Shown: piece after piece, positions 8,986 through 20,900 of the stretch
Numbering within the stretch: position 1 is the stretch's first letter
Layout: each line of letters opens with the position of its first letter
Assembly (NCBI GenBank): GCA_035629175.1
Contig: DASPIL010000071.1
Location: 1-48,594, forward strand
Direction: 5' to 3'
DNA length: 48,594 nt
Origin: Verrucomicrobiia bacterium
GTDB taxonomy: Bacteria; Verrucomicrobiota; Verrucomicrobiia; Limisphaerales; DASXHY01
Program-made: the position numbers and the translations under genes
The notes under the pieces: generated by a model
Database searches by the model: none
The model's input: only the letters and a program-made list of their open reading frames with translations
Told to the model about the DNA's origin: nothing

Positions 8986-11900
8986 ATGACCATTCCCGGA
9001 ACTTTCCTCCGTGCGTTGCTGCGCACTGTGACGCTGTTCGCCGTCGCGACTGAACTCTGCGCGCAGGACAAAACCCTCACCGTCGGCGGGGTGCCGATCG
9101 CCCTTCAAGAAATCACGCCGCAAGTGCAGGTGAATTATTCATCGATGCGCTTCATCCGCAGCTCGAACGTCTGGAACGTCGAGGTGAGCGTTCGCAACAC
9201 GGGTGGCGCGCCGCTGACTGCGCCGCTGGTTCTTTACGTTGAATCCTGGACAGGGACAGCTGGCCTGGTGAATCCCGACGGGCTCGATGGTGGGAAGCCG
9301 TATTTCGATCTGGGCAGTTCGCTCGGCGCCGGTTTGCTTCAAAGCGGGCAGTCGACCGCGTCGCGCACCTTGACGTTGCGTTCGGGCAGCGGAACGCCCG
9401 GTCTCACCACACGCGTCTATTCGCAGGCGGCTGTGCCAGCAGCGGCGATCACGTTCGCGCGTTCGCTGAATGAAGCAGGCCAGCCGCTCCCGGATGTCAT
9501 CGTCGAGGAAGCGGGCCCTTCAGGTTCGAAAACCAATATCACGGATGACGTCACTGGAACTGTGACCCTTGGCGGCCGCACGGGCGCGCATCTTTGGAAG
9601 TTTTCAAAATCAGGATACCTGCCTGTCTGGCGTTCGCTGACGTTGAACACCAATGGGGTTTCTTCATTGACGGCGCCGCGCCTGACGCCCCGTTCCACGA
9701 ATCACTTTGCGATCACTCCGATTTCCGGCGGCGCGTTCAGCAACGGGGTCGTCGCCATTCGGTTCGGACCGGGATCGATCGTTGGTCACGGATGGGGAAC
9801 CATCACGATGCTGGACGGACAGACGCTGCCGGCTTTGCTGCCGCTCGGGTGGAGTCCGCTCTGCGCATTCTGGCTCGAATCGACACCGGCCCTGCAATCG
9901 GCCGGCGCTGCGTCGATTGTGCCGAATGACCGCGTTGCATTTTCCGAAACTGCGGCGCTCGTGCGCTGGAACGAAGCAACCGCGGCATGGGATGTGGTCC
10001 AGCTGCGGACCGGGCTGGGAACTAATGCGCTTGAATTTGTCCTGCCCGGAACCGGGGCATACTCGCTTGTGGTTGGCGACACCGGAATCTTCGCGCCGCC
10101 CGCCGCTGTCCCGGGAGCACCCCTGGCCGGCATTGCGTCCAGCTTCACCAACTTTCAAACGGTTGCCGCGCTGGGCACGGTGACCCCATCCCTGAGCCCG
10201 GCCAGCCGCGTCCCGGAACTCGTGACCGCCCGCGGGGAAGTGGTGTTCACGAACTGGAACGGCCCGCTGCCCAGCGGCCTGGTGCTGCGCACGGAGGTTT
10301 CGGAACATTACATCCTGGCTGACCATTCATCACGCATAACGCCTGCATACGAGAGCCACATCGTGGCGTATCAACGCCCCGCAGATTCAAGCCTTTCGAC
10401 GCTTACGGCCACATTCCCGCTGCGTCCGCTGTTGTTGTTCGGCAGCGATGAACTTTCGCAGGCGAACGTGCATGTGGATGTTTTTGCGCCTGGAAATTTC
10501 ACGGGAACGATCCTGGACGAAAAGGGCGGGCAGGTTGCAATCGGCCCGGTTCGCATCCTTTCGGGTGTCAGCAACCTGAATTCGCAATACGCCATGCAGT
10601 TGCAGCTGCTGAATCCAACCAACTTCAGTTCGCTCTCCAGCAACATTGTTGTTGCGTTCGAGATGAACGCTGGAAAGTTGCCGCAGGGGCGGCGCCTTGC
10701 GGTCCAGTTTGCCAGCCAGACGACCAACAAATTCTTCGTTCTGGCGCGCGTCCTCTCGCGCGGGGGCGTTTACGGATTGGAACCCGTCGAACGCTTCACC
10801 AGCGATTCGGCCGGTAAACTGACGAGCGTCGAACCCGCTTCCGGCGTGCGGCTGCCGGGCCTTACTGGTTCCGGGCAATACCTCCTGATTCGCGTCGGTG
10901 CACCGCAAGGGGTGATTGCCGGTGTCGCGCGGGATTCGCAGAACCAGCCGCTCGCGGGCGCTGTGATCCGCATTCCGCCGTGGACGACCTTCTCGGGTTT
11001 GGACGGCCAGTACAAGCTGCTCTCGGCCACGGGCGCGGTCCAGGTTGCCATCACCGATGTGAACACTGGCGACTCAACGCTCGCCGACGTCATGTTGAAT
11101 GACTGGCAAACCGGGGTTCAGATTGACATCGGCGCCGCCGCGCAACCTCCGATCGTGATCTCCGTATTTCCGACGAACAACGCCAGTTCGGTTTCGCTGG
11201 TGACGCCAGTTTCCATCACGTTCAGCGAACCCATCAATCCCGGCAGCGTTCTTCCCTACGGCATTCAGCTCTTGGGCGCGAGCAACCAGGTCGTTCCAGC
11301 GTCCCTCTCTTTTAATCTCAAAGGCACTGTCGCGAATTTGTTGCCCATCGATCCACTTGCCGCGTTAACGGTTCACACAATCGTCATCTCTACAAACCTT
11401 GCGGATCTGACCGGCCTGAAGGTCTCGGGCCCAACTGCCTTCACCTTCAAGACAACCAGCGATTCCACCCAGCGCGACCTGGCGGCGCAAGTCATCAGCC
11501 ATGAGCCGACGAACGGCGTGATGCGGATTCGAGGCACACTGGGCATCGCTGAACCGAATGCCCCTGTTGTGCTTGTAAATGAGACCACGGGCTACACCAG
11601 CACGGTGCTTGCGAAGTCGGATGGCAGCTTCGACAACGCCATTCCGGCTGATGAAGAAGATTTGTTGAGTGCGGTGTTCGTCAACGGCAACGGGTCGCGT
11701 GATGTGATTCCTGTGAGCCGGCAGATTTACCGCGACGGCAGCGTGGGCCTGTTCAACGGCGGCGGAACCATCGAGGCAACCAATGCGCAAGGCACGGTTC
11801 AGGTCCTGGTGGAGCCAGGCTCCGTTCCCGGCCGCACGAAGTTCAAGATTGCGGCACTGGACACCGCGGCTCTCCCGGCGTTTGTGACGAATGTCCCGCC

Positions 11901-14900
11901 CGGTTCGCCGAAGCCTTTGGGCGGGCTCGTGGTGCGGCTGAGCGGCGATGCCTTAAACCAGTCGATGGACGTCTCCATTCCAATCAACGTTGCGGAATTG
12001 GGTTTGCCTGAAGGCGAGCATCCGACGAATGCCACGTTCTGCCTGGCAATCCCGAGGGAGGATGTCGTCAACGGCATCACCAATACGATTTACGAAATCA
12101 TCGACCGCATGCAGTTCGAGAACGGGCGGCTGGTGACGCATTCGCCGCCGTTCTACGGCTTGCTGCCCGCGCTGAACATCGACCTGCTCACCGTGCCCCT
12201 CTTCATGAGCGTCGGGCATCAGATGACGATTGCAGGGCGCGTTTATTCCGCGCAGTTGGATAACTACGGGAAACCGATTCCAGGAACGGAAAAAAACCTG
12301 CAGGGCGCTGTGGTGAGCGCAGTGCCGCCCGGCCAGCCGCAGGGAATTCCTGGACGCTTGCGTCCGGGAACCGTCATGGCGGCCGCGGGTGGAACCAACT
12401 CGAGTTACGCAATGATGGTTGTGGTGACTGAAGCGGCGCCGGCTGTTGTCACGGCGTCGCACCCGCGTTTCCCTGGCGCCGCGCCGATCGCGTTTGTTCC
12501 AGCCATGTCCCAGGCAGAACGATTTTCACTCGGCAACTTCTTCAAGCCGGTGGACATCGTGTTCCCGACCCGCGATGCGCTCGACCTGAGCTCGCCCACG
12601 CTGCTGTTTTCGCATTCGCCCGAACGGCCTGATCCCGGCAGCAATGCTGTCGTGAAAATTATCGCGACCGACAACGCGTCGCGTCCTGCACTTTCGATTT
12701 CCATCGCAGAGGCCGTTGCGCTTGGGTTTGGAACGAACATTCCCGTCAGTGAAATTGAGTTGGGCCTCGATGTGAGCGAAGACCTGGGCGCGTTCACGCG
12801 GCGCGAGACGTGGCTGGTCTCCGCTCCGCTCGCTGCGCGGGTGCTCGTACAGGCGCGCGCCACCGATGACTCCGGAAACGAAGTCACCAGCGCGTACCCG
12901 ATCTTCTTTGGCGGCAGCGAACCGATCTCGACCAACACCATTCCCGCACCTGATCCCAATGACGTCACGGGTCCGTTTGTGATATCGTCGATCCCATCCC
13001 GCGGCGGCGTGGGCGTGGCGCCCGGCCAATCCATCGTGCTGCGCTTTGACGAGCCGATCGATCGATCGATTCTGATCGATCCCACCGTCATCAGCCTCAT
13101 GCCCGGAAACTTGCGGGCAACTCCGCGGCTGAGCGACGACCAGATGGAACTCACGCTTAACTTCCCGGGAATTCAGCCCGGCAAGGAGTACACGTTGACC
13201 GTCAACTCAGGCGTGCGCGATCTGTCAGGAAATCGCCTCGACCAGGATCCCACGGTCGACGGCAACAACAGCTTTGTCCTGACTTTCACCACTGCGGAAA
13301 TGCTGACGGGCACGCTGCCGAATCTCAATTCCGGTGGTGGCGCGGTCGTTCGCGGGATCTATGCGTATGTGCTCGACCGGGCAGCGCAGCCGAGCGGCGC
13401 AGTCGCCATCTACGATCTTTCGAATCCTGCAGCGCCGCGCCGCGCCGCGCAGTTCCTGCTGGGCGGCGGGTATCCCCGCGACCTCGTCCTCATCCCGAAT
13501 TACTCATTCGTGCGCACAACAAACGGCCCTGTCGTCACGAAGGACTTGCTGGCGGTGGTGGGCGGCTACACGGGCTTTGGACGCAGCCAGTACCTGCGCG
13601 TCATCGACATCAGCGATCCGCTGAACCCGCAGTGGGAAGCGGGCGTTGCCCTCTCGCTCAATCCTGAAGCGGTGGTTTCGCGCGTGCAATGGTCCGCTCC
13701 CTATCTCGGCTATCTCGAAAGCGGCTCCGTCAATTCGGTCGGCGTCATCGACCTGCAAACGCTGATTTTGTTTGAGAACATGAGTTCGGCGGAATATCTG
13801 AGAATGCCCGAAGGAGGCTTTGCAGGCCTGGACGCGAACGGCGACGGCGACTACGTGGATGCGGGCGATCAACTGCCACTGCCAGCGAGCGAACCTGTGA
13901 ACTTCGCTGGCAAGATCTTCAGCTTCACGCTGAATGACAGCGACTCGTGGATCAACGATTTCGCACTCGCGGACAACGGTCAGTTCCTTGGCGTCGTCAC
14001 GGATCCGGGACATCGTTTCGGCACGAACGGCAGTCCGACGGTTGAAATCATGCCGCCCCAGTACCGCACCCTCTACAGCGCGGGAACGTTTCCGGAAGGC
14101 GAACTGGCGTCGTATACATTCACGAACGCCCGCCCGCGGCGGGTGCTGCTGATGTCTGATTTTCCTGTGATCGACAACCAGCAACTCCGCCTCGCGCGGC
14201 TGGCGCTGATCTCAGTGCGTGTTGACTCTGGCTTTGAACATCAACAGACAAATCGGCTGGTTGTGCTGGACGTAACGTTGCCGATCGATCCGACCCTGTT
14301 TGCGGAGATTCCGATTCCGGCGGAGAACGGGACTTCAATTTATTCGGCGATTCGCCGCGAAGACGGAATGCTCCTTCTCGCGACGGAGAAGGACATCTTG
14401 ATCATCGATCCCGCGTGGTTCCGTTCGCCCATCGGGCAGGACGGCGTTCATCCCGCGGTTGTGGGAGTGCTGCCGGGCGCAGGAAATGGCGTTCGCACCT
14501 TTGATGGCACGCTGGCGGGGTTGAACATCATCAGCGACGAATCCAACAATCGTCTTCTGCTGGGCTCGCCAACATTGCAGTTTGTCAGCGCGCCCACGAA
14601 CACGCCCTTTGCACCCGCGGACCTCGTCAATCATCCGAATCTGCAATCCGTGCTGGCGGGCTTTGCGCCGGCAGCCGACCTCTGGCTTTCCCGTTATCGA
14701 GGTGAACCAGGCGTGGTGCCTTCCACTCTGTCCCCCGCGTTGGGCGTCACGCATTATTACGTGGTCGTGCACGCTCCCGGTTCCGCCGGCGAGACAATCG
14801 ACCTCGCGCTGGAGAGCTTGAACTGGGCGGGGCAACCATTGCGCAAGCAGGGATTCCTGTTCCCGCCAGTGAATGCATTCAGCACGCTGGCGTTGACGCA

Positions 14901-17900
14901 GCTGGAGCAGACGCCACTGGCCGATGAAGCGCCTGTTCGCGCGAGCAAGGCGTGGCGGCTTTCCAGCAATCCTGCCAGTCCGTTCTACAACGTCTATCTC
15001 TCACGTCCGTTCGCGCTCGTGAGCGAGGAGATGTCCAAGGCGGAGATTGCGACGCTGCAGGACGAGATCGATCGCGACATTCTGTGGAGCGGCGCCTATC
15101 TGCGCGCGAGCATTGATCCATCGCTGAAGGACAATCCCGTGCTGGGCAGGTTCGTGGGCAAGATCAGCGCCGAGGACAATGTGCATTACCCGGGCGTTGA
15201 AGTGCTGGCTTACGCGTATCCCGCGGATTACATCCAGTCGCCGAACCCCGGCCCGCTGATTGGCGCGGTCACGCTGACCGATGCGTTGGGATCCATCGCT
15301 GCGCACAGTGGCGAGTTGCGCAATGAAACCACCGACATGGCGTTGCCTGGACGGCGGCTGCCGATTGAATTCCGCCGCTTCATTGGCGGGCAAGGCGTCT
15401 ACGATGGGCCGTTTGGACGGGGTTGGGATTTCAACTACAACCAGCGCGTGGTCGAGCTCTCGAGCCGCGGGTTGGCGCCCGATTCCAAGGTGCCGCTCGT
15501 GATTCGCGACGGCGATACCAACCACGAAGTCGCGGTGTCCCAGGACCTGTTGTTTTACACTGGGGCGGGGCGCGTGATCGCTTGGAAATTCGCCGGAACG
15601 AATGCGCCGCCTGAAGTCGCTGGCGATCCGCTTGTGACCGAAGTGCTCGGGTGGACGAACAAGGTTGCGCGCTATTATCTGCCGCCGCCTGGCGCCTTCA
15701 ACCTGATGTTCAAGTTCAAGGACGGGCGTTATGCGCGCCTTGAGCCGGACGGCACCCAGTATTGGTACAATTCAGCGGGACGCCTCACGAAGATCTACGA
15801 TCGTTACGACAAGAATTCGCTCGAGCTCGTTTACAATGTGCGCGGGGAACTGACCCGCATTCATGACGAACTGCGGCGTCCGCTTGAAATCGGATGGTGG
15901 CGGCTCCCGACGGATCCGCTGCGGCGCCCGGGCATTGACGAAACCACGCTGCGCCCCGCGATCGCAGGCAAGATCTGCAGGCTGCTCGACTACTCGAAGC
16001 GCGACGTGCTGTTCTACTACAGTGAGGACGGCTTGCTGGATCGGCGCGAAGGTCCGCTCGTGGAAACAACGGCTGGGGGAGGATTCACAGGGCGCCCCGT
16101 CACGCGCTACACATACAGCGATTCAAGCGAGCCGGGACGTTCAGGCAAGACGCTGACGGGAATCATTGGCGGCGACAATCGCGGCACACCGCTCGTCGCT
16201 GCGACGGAACTGGGGCTCAAGGGACGCGACACCGTGAGCAAGGTGCGAGTCGCGACGGGCGAAGTGAAGCTCGAGCTGGGTCAGACGAACAGCGCACGCG
16301 CGCTGACATCAGGCATTGCGAACGCGAAAGTCACGAATCCCGATGCTTCCACAACGAGCTACAAGTTCGACAAGTTTGGACGCCCCACGGAAGTGCAACT
16401 CGCAGGCGCGGCAGGAGATGCACCGCAGAAAACGCTGACCGAATACTATCCGAACGGCCTGATCAAATCGGTCACGCATCCTGAGGGAAATCGGATTGAA
16501 TACATCTATGACACCAATCATCCCGCACTGCGCGCCCGCGCGAACGTGCGCCAGGTGACGAAGACGCCGGGCCCGCGCGGCGGGCCCGTGCTTACGGCCA
16601 CCGCGGAATACGACTATTGGTACAACCTGCCTTCCGGCATCAAAACGGATTTTCGCGGCATTGAGGCGGCGATCACGCTGCGGCTTGATCGGCGTGACAC
16701 GGAGCGCGTCACCAAGGCCGGCCAGGTCGAAACATTCACGGCCAACGACTTTGGCCAGATCGTGAAGCACGTCGCCATCGATGGCATCACACGGGAATGG
16801 GTGTTCCGCGAGGACGGGTTCCTGCAGGCAATGAAGATTGGGACCTTGGAGACCCGCTACGGGTTTGCTCCCGCGACGGGTGTTCGCAGCGACTTCACCC
16901 TGCGCGGCCTGCCGTCCTCCGTGACCGATCCGCGCGACATCGTTACGCAGTTCATTTACGACGAACGCAACCAGCTTGTCCGCGCCACGCGCGCGGGGCA
17001 GGAGACGAGTTACGCCTATGACGAAAGCGGCAACGTCGTGGAAGTCCGCAGCACCGTGGACACAGGCAAGACCTTAATCGAGACGCGGACCTACGACCAG
17101 GTCGGATTCATGACGGGCAAGACACTGAAGAACGTGGAAGTGGACGGCGTCCCGACGGATCTCGTGACCACGTTTGAACCCGACCAAATGCGGCGCGTGA
17201 AGCGCGCGGTTTTCCCTGGCGGCGAAGTTCACGAACTGCAGTACAACCATGTCGGCCAGCTGACGAACTACGTGATCGGCGGGACGTATCGCGAGGTGTA
17301 TCGCTACGACGGGAACGGCAACCAGACTTCGATCGAGATAGGCGGGGCCACTGAGACCCGCGTTTATGATGGGCACGATCGGCTGGTGCAGATCATCACG
17401 CCCAGCGGCACGACGAACGTGCTGAGCTACGACGAGAACAACAACCTGATCGGCAAGGCGGCATACGATCGCACGGGCACATTGCTCGCGCAGAGCACCG
17501 CGCAATTCGATGACCTGGATCGCCCAGAGTTCGAAACCAAACTGCGGGATGACGGAACCTCCACGGCCAGTTACGCCTACGATCCTGCGAATCGCCGCCG
17601 CATCTTCACCGATTCTCTGGGCGCAACGCTGACGACGTATTACGACGAAATCGGCCGCGTCTGGAAGGAAGAGAGCCCCACGCGCACGGTTGAAAAAACC
17701 TATGACGCAAATGGCAATGTTAAAACCCGCAAGGTGACGGAGGGCGGCCGCATCTATACCGAGGAGTTTGCCTACAACGATCGCGATCAGCTCGTCTTGA
17801 GCACAGACAACGCAGGCAGGACGACGAAGTTCGACGTGGGCATGGATGGGCGCGTGAAGGAAATCGAGGATCGCGCCGGCATCAAAACCCTGCAGACGTT

Positions 17901-20900
17901 CACGATCCTCGGCGAGCAGGCGGTATCGACGGATCCGAACGATGTCGTGACGAAGTTTGATTACTCGTTGCAACGGCTTGTGAGCGGCGTGAGCGATACG
18001 GCGGAGAACAAGCAAAAGACGGAGTACGACGCGATGGGGCGCGTGACCAAAGTCATTCTGCCGAGCAACGCGCAAAGCACGTTTGGCGATTTCGATGCCC
18101 TGAATGCGCCACAAACCATGACCCTGCCGCGCGGCATCCAGATCCAGGCGCGCTACAACGCGGAAGGATTGATGACGAACCGCGTGATCACCGGCGCTGG
18201 TCCTGCCCGCAATGAAAGCTACGTCTATGACGGATTGCAGCGCCTCAAGCGCGTCAGCGATCCGTCCGGTTCGGTGGAGTTCACGTTCGACAAGATGGGC
18301 TACAAGAAATCGTTCGCGCATCACTACACGTTTGCAGTTCCAGGCAGCGGACCGGCGAGCATGGATGCGGTGGTGACGCAGATGGCGAACGCCGGCGGCT
18401 TCCGATCGAACGTGGTCTATCCGCAGAATGCGATCCGGCTTAACAACGTTCGCGACAACGTCGGCCGATTGACGGCACTCACGCCTGACAGCGGGGAACC
18501 CATCATTCGCGAAACTGAGTTTCTCGGCGACACCCTGGTGAAAAAACGCGAGTTGGGCGCGGGCCGGGTGCTGCAGATCAACGAGTTCGATTCTTTAAAA
18601 CGCGTTGTTGCACGGCGCTATGTAGACGCAGCGGGCCGCACGCTGGCCGATGTCCGCTACGCATATGATCCCAATGGCGCGCAACTGGCGCGGCAGTTCA
18701 TGCATCGCGGCGGCCGCGCGGATTTCTTCGCCTATGACGAAGGCTATCGCGTCAGGCGCGCTGACATCGGGGTTCGCCCGGCGTTGTCGGGGGCCAATGC
18801 AAATCGCACCATTCCGGGCTTTTCGGTTCCTTCAGGCGTGACGGGTTCCTGGGCAGCCGGCGAGTACGCCCGTGAGATGAGCTACAACACGACCGACGTG
18901 CTTCAGGGCATCAGCACGTTGAACCCTGACGGATTGACGCTTCCTCCGATGGCGGCGTCGTTTGGAGTGCCGGATTCGATGCTGTTTGTGCCAACGATTG
19001 ACGGCTTCGCTCGAGGGCGCGATGAGGCGGGCAACATCACAACGACGCGTCTGTGGGTGCGGATCCCGGGCAGCACGCAACCCGTCGAGGTCACTGCGAC
19101 GAATACGTTCAATGCGTTGAACCAGCTGGTGAAGATCAGCCGCGATGACGGCGTGGTGATCGACAACGAATTCGGTCCGTCAGGCTTGCGCATTCGCCGC
19201 AAGGTCAGCGGGTCCGCGTCGCGTTGTGTACCATCCGACGTGGCGTTCATTTATGATGGCGGCAACCTGATCGAGGAGCGCGACCTTCTGAACGATGGCG
19301 CTGTCACTGGCCGGTATTTCTACGGTGACGAAGGCGATGAATTGATCGCGGGCGACATCGCGTTGAGTGGAACGAACCTTGTCCGCCATTATTTCCTGAG
19401 TGACGTGGTGCGCTCTGTTCTCGGCGTCACAGATGCGGCGGGCAACCTCGTTGAACGCGTGATCTATGACGCGTGGGGCCAGCCGGCGATCGAGGCGGCC
19501 GATAATGCGGCGCCTCAGATTTCGCGCATTCTGTTCGAGACCAATTCGCTGCTGGTGGAATTCACTGAAGCCGTCCTCCCCGGTTTCAATGGCAACGATT
19601 CCATGACCAACCTTGTGACGTCCCTCGTCAGCGCCAGCGGCATCTTTGAAGTGCGTTCAGGCGGCAATGCCGTCGCTGGAACCGTGGTTTTCGAAGAGAA
19701 CCTTGCAGGCCGCTCGTTTGGCAGCGCCTTCCGCTTCGTGCCTGCACAGGCGATCACTGGTGCCATCCAGTTCACGTTGAATGCCGGAACGATTCAGGAT
19801 GAAGCAAACAATACCAACCTCGCTGTCAGCCTGAACCTGAACCTGGTTCCAGGAGTGATCTTCACGGGAGCGCCTGCAGGAAGCACGGCGGCTGCGATGC
19901 TCGCGCGCAGTTCGGTGAATTCGCCATTCCTGTTCCACGGGCAGGTGTTCGATTACGACAGCGGCCTGGTTTATTGCCGCGCGCGCTTCTATGACCCCGC
20001 AACAGGCATGTTCCTCTCGCGCGACCCGAGCGGCTACGTCGATGGCGTGAACCAATACGCAGGTTTTGCAAACAACCCCGTGAGCTTGCGCGACCCGACG
20101 GGACACGCGACGCCGGAAGGCATGGACAACGGCGATGAAGCCGGGAAGGAATCGACGCAGGAAAGCGGGCCAGCGGAATCCAATGGTTTCGTGGCAACCG
20201 TTCTCAACCTTGGAACGGGCGCCGCGAAAGGCTGGGATCTCCTGCACTCGGGCAACCCGGGATCACAGGGCGCGCTCGATGCCATGCGCGGAGCGGAACT
20301 CATCATCAACGACGTTCAGACGGCGAGTGCAGCGTTCGGCGTCATGCAATTGGGCATCAACGGTTCAATCGGACTCACGCGCCGCGCCGCGGGATTGGTG
20401 AACCAGTTCCGCAGTTCACCGCAGATCCCGTCAGCGGTGCGGGAGCATCTGATCAAGTCGGGGCTTACGCAGATTGAAATCGACGCGATCATCCCAGCGA
20501 TGAAGAAGCACGGCATCACGCGCCTGAGCATTCGCAGTTTCGGGGACAAGCGCTTTGCGCGTCAGCTCGGCGTGAAGCAGGGCCTTCCACAAAAGCCGAT
20601 TCATATCAAGGACAAGACAGGCGCTGATTCCACGATCACGCGCGATGGCGTCACTTACGTGTCGGACGCGGATATCCTGCATGTTGAAGTGAAGGGCCGC
20701 CCCGCGACGCTGAAGGAAATCCAGAAGTTCACGCAAACGGCGAACCGTAATTACACCAAGATGTGGAATCAGCGCAGCCGCGCAGCGACGGGAATGCCGG
20801 CAAACCCGCCGTTCCAGCATGGTTCGCACCTGAGCATGGCGCAGATGTACGACAAGAAGGGCAAGGTGAACGGCCAATACATGCGGGAAGTCGGGCATCC

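Noticed and set aside
17074-18324. Minus-strand open frame of 416 codons inside the RHS gene
   Set aside because: It is antisense to conserved YD repeats and shows no recognisable motif or start signal.
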